Counted from the stretch's first letter, positions 1 to 9,013 are shown. The stretch: DNA of 64,000 bases from JANLVJ01 sp031363945 (GCA_031363945.1 JANLVJ010000013.1:1-64000), one strand, 5' to 3'. Notes: generated from the letters alone by a model not told the origin. A program made the numbers and translations.

Positions 1-1
1 C

Positions 2-1411
2 AAGAATTTTGTGGCACCAATACAGGGAACCTATATCGGAGATATTCAACTGGGCTCATTTCAGAAAATTAAAACGCCTGATGCTGTAGAACTCGCAGCT
101 TATACCAAACAGGTACTGGCAAATACGTTTGTCGCCGTAGGAAATAAGATCGGTTCATTACCACCCTTAAAAATAAAGCAGGTAGTAAAAAAACTTGCAC
201 AAAAAAATCCAATCACCCATATTGTATATATAACAAAGGAGAATCGCAGTTATGATGAGGTTTTCGGACAGTTCAAAGGTGCTAATGGAGACAGTACCCT
301 TGCCCGATTTGGCATGCATGTTACTGTTACTAACAGGAATGATACTATGGGCAATGTAAATGTCATGCCCAACCATCATAAGCTGGCAAAAGAATTCACC
401 CTGAGTGATAATTTTTACTGCGACGGGGACGCCTCAATTCATGGTCATCACTGGATGATGGGTGTTATACCCAATGAATGGGTTGAGACAAATTCGGCAA
501 CTGATGCAACATTCAAGGCATTTTCGCCTGCTCCAGGGAGAAGATCACCACGATCAACAGGTTCGATTGATCCTGAAGATTATGCAGAAATTGGAGGCTT
601 ATGGGAAAATCTTGATCGGCATCATGTTTCTTTCTACAATTTCGGTGAGGCCAATGAAACCGGAAGTAACCGCGAAGATTGGGATGATACGGCAACAGGT
701 GCCGGTCATGCCACCCTTGTACCCATGCAGAAAGCATTATATAATCGTACCAGCCATGATTATGCTGGCTTTAATACAAATATTCCTGACCAGTACCGCA
801 TGCAGCAATTTGAACGTGAATTTACCCGTAAATGGATAAGGGGTAAGGCTGTTATGCCTTCACTTATTACTATGCAGGTACCTAATGATCACGGTGCTGA
901 CTTAAGACCCCGAGACGGATATCCATACCTGCAATCGTATATGGCTGATAATGATTTGGCCCTGGGCCGGATCCTGCATTTTTTATCGCGTACAAAATAC
1001 TGGAAACATATGCTGGTAATTGTCACCGAGGATGATGCCCAGGGTGGGGTTGATCATACAGATGCACACAGAAGTATCTTGATGATGGCAGGCCCATACG
1101 TCAGGCGTGGGTATGTTTCGCATACACATGCGAATTTTGGGTCAATCCTGAAGGTGATCTATAATACCTTGAACCTACCCTATGTAAATCAATATGATGC
1201 AACGGCATCGGTATTAAATGACTATTTTACAAATAAGCCAGACTTCAGTAGGTACAACCTGGTATTTCCGGATTCCCGGATTTTTAATCCTGCTCTATCA
1301 ATGAAGCGGTATCATAAGACTATTGACTGGAAGAAAATTGAGAAAGGCCCGGATATGGATGATGAAGCAGACATGCGTAAAAACCATCATGCCCAATTTG
1401 ACAGAAAATAG
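2..1411 (+). CDS. Phosphoesterase (alkaline phosphatase superfamily), 5'-truncated by window edge
   Basis: The frame is open to the first base of the window, so the gene starts upstream; the GTG at 11 is probably internal. Residue numbers here count from that GTG. The visible 466 residues carry a phosphoesterase / alkaline-phosphatase-like domain. ITKENRSYDEVFG (about 74-86) is the usual first metal/nucleophile region, and a TEDD-QGGVDH-DAHR block (about 339-354) supplies Asp and His ligands. In Bacteroidota this domain is often the C-terminal half of a protein with an N-terminal YncE-like beta-propeller. The missing part may be such a propeller, which is inference. Substrate is unknown; it probably acts in the periplasm on phosphate esters. 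A weak hairpin (1440-1470) follows the stop. Confidence 0.8.
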   Translation, partial: KNFVAPIQGTYIGDIQLGSFQKIKTPDAVELAAYTKQVLANTFVAVGNKIGSLPPLKIKQVVKKLAQKNPITHIVYITKENRSYDEVFGQFKGANGDSTLARFGMHVTVTNRNDTMGNVNVMPNHHKLAKEFTLSDNFYCDGDASIHGHHWMMGVIPNEWVETNSATDATFKAFSPAPGRRSPRSTGSIDPEDYAEIGGLWENLDRHHVSFYNFGEANETGSNREDWDDTATGAGHATLVPMQKALYNRTSHDYAGFNTNIPDQYRMQQFEREFTRKWIRGKAVMPSLITMQVPNDHGADLRPRDGYPYLQSYMADNDLALGRILHFLSRTKYWKHMLVIVTEDDAQGGVDHTDAHRSILMMAGPYVRRGYVSHTHANFGSILKVIYNTLNLPYVNQYDATASVLNDYFTNKPDFSRYNLVFPDSRIFNPALSMKRYHKTIDWKKIEKGPDMDDEADMRKNHHAQFDRK

Positions 1412-1439
1412 GCTAGACAATAAACCATCGTAAACAAAA

Positions 1440-1470
1440 TGAGCCTGTCAAGATGATTTGTTCAGGCTCA
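1440..1470 (+). terminator. Weak hairpin after the phosphoesterase gene
   Basis: An 8-bp inverted repeat (tgagcctg / caggctca) lies 28 bases after the stop codon, with a 15-base loop and no strong T tract. It may act as an mRNA end, but the evidence is weak. Confidence 0.35.
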
Positions 1471-1616
1471 GGTCTTTACAGATCTCATTAAGTGACTTAG
1501 TTCAATATTTTACGAAATCAGTCAGAACTGACCCATTCATCAACAGTTAACAACTATTGGTCAAAATTTATTTTTCATTACGTCGGGGTCTCTTACGTTT
1601 ATGAAAAATAATCGGT

Positions 1617-2819
1617 ATGGAACAAACCAAACGTTTAGCTTACCTCGACTGGCTCCGTGTGATTGCAATTGCAGGTGTCCTCTTTTTTCATTCAGCCATG
1701 GCTTTCACTGAAGAAAAATGGCATATCAAAAATAGTCAGCAAAGCTCGATCCTATTTGAGTTTATCACATTGCTTCACCGGTTTCGTATGCCCCTCCTAT
1801 TCTTTATCTCAGGAACAGTCAGTTATTTCATGCTACAGAGAAGAAGTGGTGGTAGTTTTATTGCCGTCAGGTTTCGCCGCTTATTTATACCTTTGGTTTT
1901 TGGTATGCTGGTTATTGTGCCTCCACAAGTCTATATAGAAAGATTAACGCAAGGCTTTAAAGGCAATTTCTGGGATTTCTACCCTTCAATTTTTACAACA
2001 GGTGCATACCCAAAAGGCAACCTGAGCTGGCACCACTTATGGTTTGTACTTTACCTGCTTGTTTATGATATTATATGTGCCCCATTATTTGTCTGGTTGA
2101 TTTCAGTCAGGGGGAAGCTGTTTCTTCAAAAGTTTAACTGGATGACAGAAGGTAAATGGATTTATCTGCTGACAATTCCTTCTATATTCGTTTATACCTT
2201 CTTGTCCCGGTGTTTTCCTGAAACAAATGACCTGATACATGACTATGGGTACCTGCCTTACTGGCTATTCTTTTTATTGGCAGGTTTCATCTTTATTGCC
2301 AATCCTGCATTTATGGAGAGTCTTGAACGTAACCGTCGTTTTTCATTTGGTGTCGCTTTTACCTTATTGATCTTGATTAATTATGTGCGCTGGAATGATA
2401 TAACCCCATGGCAGACGATCATTCCGTATAAGGTTGACTACAGAACTTACATCTATATGGCTATATCCTGTATTATTGCATGGGCATGGGTATTTACAGC
2501 GGTTGGCTATGGAAAAAAATACCTTAACCGGCCCCATCGTAGCTTGCAGTATTTAAATCAGGCGGTTTATCCATTTTATATTCTTCATCAGACTGTTATA
2601 GTTGTACTCATGTTTTACATTATCAGAACCAGTGATACAATTTTGATGAAGTATCTTTTTACAGTGATCGTAACTTTTTTTATTTCCATGTCTATCTACC
2701 ACCTTTTTATAAAACCGTATAAAGTAATACGCTTCTTATTTGGTGCAAGGCAAGACAAGAAACCAGAAAATGTTAAATTAGAATCTCCGGTTTTAGTATC
2801 TGATGCAGTCATAGCGTAA
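1617..2819 (+). CDS. Acyltransferase family 3 (OpgC/OafA-like) membrane protein
   Basis: A 400-residue polytopic inner-membrane protein with about ten hydrophobic segments. It opens with the YLDWLRVIAIAGVLFFHS block typical of acyltransferase-3 proteins, including the early His (residue 25). Members move acyl groups, often acetyl or succinyl, onto extracytoplasmic glycans. The substrate cannot be told from sequence. The gene lies 21 bases upstream of a LytS-type kinase and a LytTR regulator on the same strand, so the three probably form one operon. This kind of pairing is common in Bacteroidota. Confidence 0.85.
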   Translation: MEQTKRLAYLDWLRVIAIAGVLFFHSAMAFTEEKWHIKNSQQSSILFEFITLLHRFRMPLLFFISGTVSYFMLQRRSGGSFIAVRFRRLFIPLVFGMLVIVPPQVYIERLTQGFKGNFWDFYPSIFTTGAYPKGNLSWHHLWFVLYLLVYDIICAPLFVWLISVRGKLFLQKFNWMTEGKWIYLLTIPSIFVYTFLSRCFPETNDLIHDYGYLPYWLFFLLAGFIFIANPAFMESLERNRRFSFGVAFTLLILINYVRWNDITPWQTIIPYKVDYRTYIYMAISCIIAWAWVFTAVGYGKKYLNRPHRSLQYLNQAVYPFYILHQTVIVVLMFYIIRTSDTILMKYLFTVIVTFFISMSIYHLFIKPYKVIRFLFGARQDKKPENVKLESPVLVSDAVIA

Positions 2820-2840
2820 AAAATGAAAGCAATAAATTAA

Positions 2841-3860
2841 ATGAGAGTGCTTCAACGTTTTATCTTTCCTGCACTATATGGCCTTATGGTATATATAAGT
2901 ATCAGGCTTGTAAATGATTCGATGTCAAGAACACAATTTCTAGACAGATCGTGGCAGCAAAATACGATTGAAATACTGGCTACAATGCTTTCGGGTATAC
3001 TCTTTAACTGGATATTAAGAGGTATTGTCAGTACGGCCGCTAGCAGTACCAGAACAGTATCGCTAAAAATGGTAAGGCTTGAATTCGGAAAAGTATTTCT
3101 GGCAGTTTTACTTATTTTTAATCCTGTACTTTTCACTGTCCATTATCTCATCAAACAACCTGTAAAGTGGAATGACTTTATAATTTTCAACCTCTTGGTT
3201 ACCCTTTTTGTACTGCTTCACTATTCACTGGTAAGAGGATTTTCGCTCATCAGGTTATATATTCAGCAAAGTACCGAAATAGAGCATCTTAAAAATGAAC
3301 AGTTATCAATAGAACTAAAGTTTTTAAAGGCACAATACCATCCGCATTTTTTATTTAATGCTTTGAATACAATCTATTTTCAAATGGATGATAGTGTAGA
3401 GGATGCAAAAAATACATTGGAGAATTTTGCAGAATTATTGCGCTATCAGTTATACCAGCACCAAGATATGGTTGGTGTAGAACTAGAAGTTAAATACCTG
3501 CAAAATTTCATACAGTTACAAAAAACAAGAGCTTCCGATAAAATGCAATTATTGGTTAATTTCGACCCTACACTGTACGGTGAAAAAATTCATCCTTTAC
3601 TCATGCTTCCCTTATTAGAAAATGCCTTTAAATATGTAAATGGTGATTACCGCCTTGATATTTCCTTATTAAAAGAAGGTGGCTGGCTCGTCTTCAGGGT
3701 TGATAATTCAGTAAATAGTTTACAACCGGTTAGCAATGGGGGCATAGGCCTTGAGAATTTGAAAAGAAGGCTACAGCTACTATATCCAGCAATGCACAGT
3801 TTTACGGCTGAAAAAGAAAATAATGTGTTCAGGGCAAAGCTAAAAATCAGGCTGCAATGA
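2841..3860 (+). CDS. LytS/YehU-type sensor histidine kinase
   Basis: A 339-residue membrane kinase. About four hydrophobic segments fill roughly residues 8-135. A short coiled linker follows, then the His_kinase domain with QYHPHFLFNALNTI, whose conserved His is about residue 169. A HATPase-like region follows, with the N-box LPLLENAFKY (about 255) and a GGIGLENLKRRL glycine box near the C terminus. No separate sensory domain is visible, so the signal is probably sensed by the membrane part. The last four bases overlap the start of the regulator gene (ATGA), implying translational coupling. Confidence 0.93.
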   Translation: MRVLQRFIFPALYGLMVYISIRLVNDSMSRTQFLDRSWQQNTIEILATMLSGILFNWILRGIVSTAASSTRTVSLKMVRLEFGKVFLAVLLIFNPVLFTVHYLIKQPVKWNDFIIFNLLVTLFVLLHYSLVRGFSLIRLYIQQSTEIEHLKNEQLSIELKFLKAQYHPHFLFNALNTIYFQMDDSVEDAKNTLENFAELLRYQLYQHQDMVGVELEVKYLQNFIQLQKTRASDKMQLLVNFDPTLYGEKIHPLLMLPLLENAFKYVNGDYRLDISLLKEGGWLVFRVDNSVNSLQPVSNGGIGLENLKRRLQLLYPAMHSFTAEKENNVFRAKLKIRLQ

Positions 3861-4534
3861 AAGTAACCTGCATTATTACAGATGATGAGCCTATTGCACG
3901 CAAGGGGTTGCAGCGTTATATAGAAAAAATAGATTTTCTTGAATTAGTAGGTATATGTGAAGATGCGTTGCAACTAAACAGCGTTTTACAGACAAAAAAA
4001 ATAGATTTATTATTCCTGGATATAGAGATGCCTTATCTCTCAGGTGTTGATTTTTTAAAGAATTTAAGTAATGCGCCAAAAGTGATATTTACAACTGCTT
4101 ATGAGAATTTTGCGCTACAGGGTTTTGAACTTGATGTTTTAGATTACCTGCTAAAACCCATTTCTTTTGATCGCTTTTTGAAGTCTTCCAATAAAGCCTT
4201 TGATTATTTCAACACAAAGGTACAGGGGGATAAATACCTGTTTGTTAAGTCAGAAAAGCGGCTTGAAAAAATCATGATTAATGATATCATCTTTATAGAA
4301 GCTTTACAGAATTATGTTTCTATTCAAACGAGCAGTAAAAAATTACTGGTACACTCAACCCTGAAAGCTATGCAGGAAAAATTACCTTCAAGATTCATAC
4401 AGCCTCATAAATCATTTATTGTAAATACCGGGGCTGTTACTGCCATCGAGGGTAATATTCTGCACGCCGGCTCATTTAAAATACCCATCTCAAAGAACCA
4501 GCGTGATCAGGTAATGCAGAGTCTGAGAGTTTGA
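3857..4534 (+). CDS. LytTR-family response regulator
   Basis: 225 residues. The N-terminal receiver domain has the acidic pair D9-D10, the phospho-acceptor D55 in LLFLDIEMP, and K100 in DYLLKP. The LytTR DNA-binding domain covers about residues 128-225, with EALQNYVSI and the typical FIQPHKSFIVN segment. It is the partner of the overlapping kinase gene and probably controls the upstream acyltransferase gene or envelope genes (inference). The final 18 codons are the first unit of a threefold degenerate tandem repeat that continues past the stop codon. Confidence 0.95.
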   Translation: MKVTCIITDDEPIARKGLQRYIEKIDFLELVGICEDALQLNSVLQTKKIDLLFLDIEMPYLSGVDFLKNLSNAPKVIFTTAYENFALQGFELDVLDYLLKPISFDRFLKSSNKAFDYFNTKVQGDKYLFVKSEKRLEKIMINDIIFIEALQNYVSIQTSSKKLLVHSTLKAMQEKLPSRFIQPHKSFIVNTGAVTAIEGNILHAGSFKIPISKNQRDQVMQSLRV

Positions 4535-4643
4535 AATGCCCATCTTAAAGTATCAGGTGATTTGATATTGCAGCATCTGATTGTTTAAAATACCAATGTT
4601 AAATTATCAGCTTGATTTATTATTGCAATCTCTGAAAAGTTGA
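4481..4643. repeat. Three degenerate ~54-bp tandem copies of the LytTR gene 3' end
   Basis: Unit 1 (4481-4534) is the last 18 codons of the response-regulator gene. Unit 2 (4536-4588, 53 bases) and unit 3 (4590-4643, 54 bases) follow, each separated by one base. By eye, units agree at about two thirds to three quarters of positions. Unit 3 is still open and reads IPMLNYQLDLLLQSLKS then stop, against IPISKNQRDQVMQSLRV then stop in unit 1. Unit 2 needs a one-base insertion to give the same frame and also ends in a stop. The RidA gene on the other strand ends ten bases further on. Confidence 0.8.
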
Positions 4644-4652
4644 ATTACTGAA

Positions 4653-5048
4653 TTATTCTTCTGGAATTAAAAAAGCATCTGCTTCGATTTCAAGCAGCAT
4701 TTCAGGTGAAATAAGATTACTGACTTCAATCATAGAAGTTACGGGGCGTATATCACCAAAAAATTGACCGTGAGCCCTGCCAATCTTTTCTGAGTTTTCA
4801 CTAATATTTCGTACGAACATCCGGGTACGTACAACATCTTTTAATGTTGCACCAGTTCTAGCAAGTACTGCTTCAATATTGCGCAAAATTTGAACAGTTT
4901 GATCATAGGCATCACCTTCTACTATCTGACCCGCTTCATTGGTGGCAGTCGTACCTGCAATCCAGATATGGTTTTTGATTTTAACAGCACGTGAATAGCC
5001 TACAATAGGCTCGTAAGGCGATCCGGATGAGTAATTAATGCGTTCCAT
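4653..5048 (-). CDS. RidA/YjgF-family protein (enamine/imine deaminase-like)
   Basis: 131 residues, the usual length for the trimeric cytosolic RidA family. It shows GYSRAVKIKNHIWIAGTTATN near the N terminus, the central RNIEAVLARTGATLKDVVRTRMFV segment with the substrate-binding Arg, and a C-terminal IEVSNLISPEMLLEIEADA segment. RidA proteins hydrolyse reactive enamine/imine intermediates from PLP enzymes; the subfamily here is not certain. The gene stands alone on the minus strand, convergent with the regulator gene and downstream of a toxin relic. Confidence 0.9.
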   Translation of the reverse strand: MERINYSSGSPYEPIVGYSRAVKIKNHIWIAGTTATNEAGQIVEGDAYDQTVQILRNIEAVLARTGATLKDVVRTRMFVRNISENSEKIGRAHGQFFGDIRPVTSMIEVSNLISPEMLLEIEADAFLIPEE

Positions 5049-5069
5049 AGTTATATATGTATACTAATT

Positions 5070-5180
5070 GTGGCCCTGGTTACAAAAGCTAAAAAAGATA
5101 TTCTAACCGCCTGGCTTTTTGCTGAAGATAAGCTCAAAGTGTTGTTTGAATTCTGTGCAAATCATATCATCACTGCTTAG
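5070..5180 (+). other. Unassigned stretch beside the toxin relic
   Basis: The part of the 5049-5462 gap not covered by the toxin relic. It holds a 36-codon plus-strand frame opening at a GTG and, on the minus strand, a 20-codon frame opening at an ATG. Neither has a recognisable family. Both are too short to call, and I infer no gene here. Confidence 0.2.
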
Positions 5181-5184
5181 TTAA

Positions 5185-5444
5185 CTAATAATGAAACCGA
5201 CATGGTAGAATATGAAGTCTGCTGTCCCTGAATGCATATACCTGACGATGCTCATCTGTTATACGACGGCTCCAACATCCAGATAAATTTCCCTTTAAGG
5301 GCTCTGGTTTTCCAATGCCTTTAAATGGGGATCTAAGTGTAACTTCTGTAAGAACATTTATTCGGGAAAGGATTTTTTTGTCTTGGTCATATACAAATAC
5401 TTATAATTATCGTGATATCAATAAGAAGTAAGACGCAAAATCAT
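5185..5444 (-). pseudogene. Broken YoeB/Txe-type mRNA-interferase toxin gene
   Basis: The minus strand reads MILRLTSY, then an in-frame TGA at 5420-5418, then YHDNYKYLY. A frameshift near 5389-5390 follows (two extra bases or one lost). After it the frame is open to a TAG at 5187-5185: DQDKKILSRINVL, then SPFKGIGKPEPLKG, then LSGCWSRRITDEHRQVY, ending LPCRFHY. The GKPEPLKG, SRRITDEHR-VY and C-R-HY motifs are the hallmark of YoeB/Txe toxins, which act as ribosome-dependent endoribonucleases. Total length, about 85 codons, fits the family. No YefM-type antitoxin gene is visible upstream, where only 18 bases separate it from the SDR gene. It is clearly inactive. Confidence 0.85.
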
Positions 5445-5462
5445 TAGGTCACAAAGTTATGT

Positions 5463-6170
5463 TTACACATTCAACAGCGCAACTGGTATAATCTTCCCAT
5501 TAAAGAATCGATGACCCGTAAGTGCGAAGTCTGCAATGAAAGCCGCCATTTCTGCCGCAGATAGGGGAGCTTCATAGCCAGGAAATGCCTTGCGAAGCAT
5601 ATCGGTCTGGGCTGAACCAAGTGCCAGACCATTGACTTTTATATTTTGATCGTTAAGTTCTGTTGCCAAACATTCGGTAAAATTCATCAGGGCAGCCTTG
5701 CTGGCGCTATAGGCGGCCAGACCCTTGAATTTAGCACTACCCTGAAATGCGCCCATACTGCCGATATTCACAATATGTGCTAGCTGAGGGTTCAGGTAGG
5801 GTAATATAAAATGAGTCATCTCTAGATGACCGTAAAAATTGACCTCCATCATTTGTCTGAAGTCATCTGTATTTGTATCTATGAATGGTTTATTGATCAG
5901 ACTTCCAGCATTATTTATTAGAATGTCTGGTTGGGGCATAAATTCAGCTAATACGGGAGCCAGAGAAGAAATGTAATTGCTTTTAATAATATCAAAGGCA
6001 AGAATCTGGAGCCGCCCACCAGCAACAGCCTCAGGTTCGGCTTCAAGTAACCGTTGCAGGTTTTCTGCTGTACGCGACAGGGCCAGGATTCGAGTGTCAG
6101 CATAAGTGAGAAGCTTTCTGACTGTTTCATATCCCAGTCCACTACCAGCACCTGAAATTAAAATATTCAT
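5463..6170 (-). CDS. SDR-family NAD(P)-dependent oxidoreductase
   Basis: 235 residues with a Rossmann fold. The cofactor loop is SGAGSGLGYE (about 6-15), the NNAG motif is at 86-89, catalytic Ser is about 138, and Y154-x3-K158 lies in YSASK. This is a classical short-chain dehydrogenase/reductase, a little short at the C terminus. The substrate cannot be assigned. It starts about 70 bases from the divergent HYC_CC_PP gene; the two may share a promoter region. Confidence 0.92.
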   Translation of the reverse strand: MNILISGAGSGLGYETVRKLLTYADTRILALSRTAENLQRLLEAEPEAVAGGRLQILAFDIIKSNYISSLAPVLAEFMPQPDILINNAGSLINKPFIDTNTDDFRQMMEVNFYGHLEMTHFILPYLNPQLAHIVNIGSMGAFQGSAKFKGLAAYSASKAALMNFTECLATELNDQNIKVNGLALGSAQTDMLRKAFPGYEAPLSAAEMAAFIADFALTGHRFFNGKIIPVALLNV

Positions 6171-6241
6171 TTGCTAGTATACAGCTTTCCAGGTAAAAAG
6201 AAATCAACGGCAGGCTTAATTTAGAATTAAGCTATATTTGA

Positions 6242-6622
6242 TTGATGATCAAACGAATCACAGCTATAGTTCTGGCCTTTATTTACCTGTCGGTAAGTAC
6301 TGGTTTCACTATGAATGTGCATCATTGCATGGGGTTACTGACCTCTATTTCTATAGCGGGCCATTCTGACTGTGTTTGTAAAGTTTTAGGTGCTGATCTA
6401 TGCTGTAAGACTACCTTTATCAGAGTAGAATTAAAAGACCAAAGCCAGAAGACAAGTATTGATGCCTCAGTAGTTTTTTCAATAATTCTGCTCTCAATCA
6501 GTCGATCAAACTTTCTAGCAGGGATTCAACCTGTGCCAATACAATTTTCGTATTTAACCGAAGGCCCACCCGGTTATGCCAGCCTTCCCGATTATATCCT
6601 TTTTCAGAACCTCCGAATCTGA
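6242..6622 (+). CDS. HYC_CC_PP family small exported protein
   Basis: 126 residues. A hydrophobic N-terminal segment (about 6-22) looks like a signal peptide or anchor. It is followed by VHHCMG (Cys29), CVC (44-46), CC (54-55) and a Pro-Pro near residue 108. This Cys pattern marks the Bacteroidota HYC_CC_PP family, whose function is not established but which often sits beside heavy-metal genes. Here it precedes a Met/His-rich outer-membrane protein and a DUF3347 protein on the same strand, which supports a role in copper or other soft-metal handling (inference). Confidence 0.75.
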   Translation: MMIKRITAIVLAFIYLSVSTGFTMNVHHCMGLLTSISIAGHSDCVCKVLGADLCCKTTFIRVELKDQSQKTSIDASVVFSIILLSISRSNFLAGIQPVPIQFSYLTEGPPGYASLPDYILFQNLRI

Positions 6623-6793
6623 TCATGTAAACGTGTATGGCTCATTAAAGCAATATATGTTTATCTGGGTTATAAAAATGTGTTTCTTAGCTAGTCTTAG
6701 TTAAAAATGGCGCGATAATTCGTATGACTGGTAAGATATTTCTGTTTCCAGATTTCATAGTAAACTTATTTACTTCATTAATTATTCATAGTT

Positions 6794-8281
6794 ATGAAAT
6801 TAAAACTGATACTTGCCGGGCTTGTTTTTTCGGCGTCATCACAACTTTTTGCACAGACCAGTCAAAGTAGCCAGCAAAGCAGCCAGATTAATGGCATTAG
6901 CACCAAAGCCATCAAAAAAATGACTGTAATGGCCAAGGCTGATATTACACAGAAACCTGCTGCAACAATGCAAATGGATATGCCTGCTGACACGGGCAAC
7001 CGCATGAAAGTTATGGTTTCAGGAATGTCACTGAATTTACCCATGTCGCGTGATGGTTCTGGCACAAGTTGGCTGCCAGACGCATCAGCCATGCATGCGA
7101 TTATGTTTAATGCCGGTAGCTGGCAGCTCATGACTCATTATAATATTTTCTTGCGGTATAATAACCAGGATATTTTTAGAAAGGGTTCAAGGGGTTCGGC
7201 AAAATTTGATGCTCCAAATATGGGAATGCTCATGGGCCAGCATCAGGTAGGAAAAAATGGGCTGTTTCATTTTAGTATCATGATGTCGCTCGACCCGTTA
7301 ACAGTTCAGGGGGGTGGTTACCCACTTTTATTTCAAACAGGTGAAAGCTGGAAAGGAATACCCCTTGTCGATCGTCAGCACCCACACGATCTATTTTCTG
7401 AAGTAGCAGTTTCATATACCCAGGCATTATCACCGAACACTGATCTTTCAGTTTATCTGGGCTATCCGGGTGAGCCAGCTCTCGGGCCAGTAACCTTCAT
7501 GCATAGACCAAGTGGTATGTACGGCCCGGATGCCCCAATTGGTCATCACTGGCAAGATGCTACCCATATAACTTTTGGTGTGGCAACTCTGGGTTTCAGG
7601 TTTCATGACCTTAAAATAGAGGGATCTTCTTTTACCGGGCGTGAGCCAAACGAGAATCGGTATAATTTCGATAAACCCAGGTTCGATTCATATTCAGCAC
7701 GGCTTTCCTATAACCCGTCTAAAAACTGGGCATTACAGGTTTCCCGCGGTTTTATCAAAAGCCCTGAGGCATTGAACCCCGATGAAAATGTCACCAGAAC
7801 AACGGCCTCGGCAAATTATGCAATAGAATATCGACCAGGTAATTTCATAACTGCTAACCTGGTTTATGGATTAAATCAGAGCAAAGGTCTTGCAAATGAT
7901 CCGTCAATTGGTCTGGAAGGGGCCATTGAATTTGGAACGACCTCAATCTTTACCCGCTATGAATGGGTAAAGAAATCATTTCAGGAACTGCAGCTTGATA
8001 GACTTGTCCTATCAATGCTTCCTTTTTATACCCAGCTTCCTTCATCAAAAACACTTTATTCAATCAATGCCTTTACTCTGGGGTTTAACAAGCAGCTTTT
8101 TCACCTTGGTAAAACCAATGTAGCCATCGGTGCCCAGGCAACCCTGAACGTTTCTCCCGAGGCACTGCAGAGTCTATATGGTAAAACTCCGATAGCAGGA
8201 GAAGTGTTTCTTCGTATTTTTCCGGCCTTAATGAAGATGCATAACCATTCAACTAATTCAATGAAGGGTATGATTATGTAG
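6794..8281 (+). CDS. Met/His-rich outer-membrane beta-barrel protein, probable metal cassette
   Basis: 495 residues with a signal peptide (cleavage likely after the Ala of LFA-QT, about residue 20). A Ser/Gln-rich linker and a Met-rich segment (about 45-130, with MQMDMP, MKVMVSGM and repeated GMLMG-type motifs) come first. The rest alternates polar and hydrophobic residues in the manner of an outer-membrane barrel. The C terminus is MKMHNHSTNSMKGMIM, rich in Met and His. I know no named function. It lies between an HYC_CC_PP gene and a DUF3347 gene, so binding or passing of copper or a similar metal is likely (inference). Confidence 0.7.
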   Translation: MKLKLILAGLVFSASSQLFAQTSQSSQQSSQINGISTKAIKKMTVMAKADITQKPAATMQMDMPADTGNRMKVMVSGMSLNLPMSRDGSGTSWLPDASAMHAIMFNAGSWQLMTHYNIFLRYNNQDIFRKGSRGSAKFDAPNMGMLMGQHQVGKNGLFHFSIMMSLDPLTVQGGGYPLLFQTGESWKGIPLVDRQHPHDLFSEVAVSYTQALSPNTDLSVYLGYPGEPALGPVTFMHRPSGMYGPDAPIGHHWQDATHITFGVATLGFRFHDLKIEGSSFTGREPNENRYNFDKPRFDSYSARLSYNPSKNWALQVSRGFIKSPEALNPDENVTRTTASANYAIEYRPGNFITANLVYGLNQSKGLANDPSIGLEGAIEFGTTSIFTRYEWVKKSFQELQLDRLVLSMLPFYTQLPSSKTLYSINAFTLGFNKQLFHLGKTNVAIGAQATLNVSPEALQSLYGKTPIAGEVFLRIFPALMKMHNHSTNSMKGMIM

Positions 8282-8380
8282 CATCAGAATACGGGGAAAA
8301 TATCCTATTGCTTTAATGCATTCCTTAGGCTTATTATTACACATCAAACTATTATCGGCATACTAAACTTAATATTCAAT

Positions 8381-9013
8381 ATGAAAAATCACATCAAACT
8401 AATAGCCTCAGTCATTGCCTGCACAGGCTTGTTTTTTACTGTAGCCAGAGCCCAGGATATGAAAGATATAAAGGGGATGAAAATGGCCAAGCCTGCAAAA
8501 TCAATGAAGGGCATGAAAATGGATGCACCAGCTAAAAAGGCAGTCATCATACCTGACTACAGCAATGCCAGCCCTGCAGTTAAGACTTCAGTTGGTGTTT
8601 TATATAAAGATTACCTGGATGTGAAAGATGCCCTGGTTCAAAGTAGTCTTGCTAACGCACAGGTAGCTGGCAAATTGCTTTCTTCTGACGCCGGAAAAGT
8701 TAACCTTGCTAGTCTTAATCCAGCACAACATAAATATGTATTAGATTTGCTAGACGTCATAAAGGAAGATGGAGAGCATATTGGTAAAACTCCAGAGCTT
8801 GATCATCAGCGTCATCATTTTGCCTTACTTACCGATGAGATGTATCCTTTGGTAAAAGCATTTAAGCCAAACGTTGGTAAAGTATATTATGATTATTGTC
8901 CAATGGCCCGCGCCCATAAAGGTGCGTACTGGTTGAGCAAAGAATCAGTAATTAAAAACCCATTCTACGGTAAAAAAATGATTGAATGCGGAATGACTAA
9001 GGAGACTTTATAG
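8381..9013 (+). CDS. DUF3347 domain protein, probable periplasmic copper-binding factor
   Basis: 210 residues. Signal peptide with cleavage near ARA-QD (about residue 25), then a Met-rich tail (MKGMKM repeats, about 31-47). The DUF3347 helical domain covers about 65-160 (YKDYLDVKDALVQSSL). The C-terminal block has YYDYCPMA (Cys173), GAYWLS and NPFYGKKMIECG (Cys203), the same arrangement seen at the end of CusB-like and DUF3347 proteins that bind copper. The MKGM motif also occurs at the C terminus of the preceding outer-membrane protein. Last gene of the presumed metal cassette; a terminator follows. Confidence 0.8.
   Translation: MKNHIKLIASVIACTGLFFTVARAQDMKDIKGMKMAKPAKSMKGMKMDAPAKKAVIIPDYSNASPAVKTSVGVLYKDYLDVKDALVQSSLANAQVAGKLLSSDAGKVNLASLNPAQHKYVLDLLDVIKEDGEHIGKTPELDHQRHHFALLTDEMYPLVKAFKPNVGKVYYDYCPMARAHKGAYWLSKESVIKNPFYGKKMIECGMTKETL

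Noticed and set aside
462..839. Overlapping frame inside the phosphoesterase gene
   Set aside because: It is in a different frame within a well-supported protein and has no family pattern.
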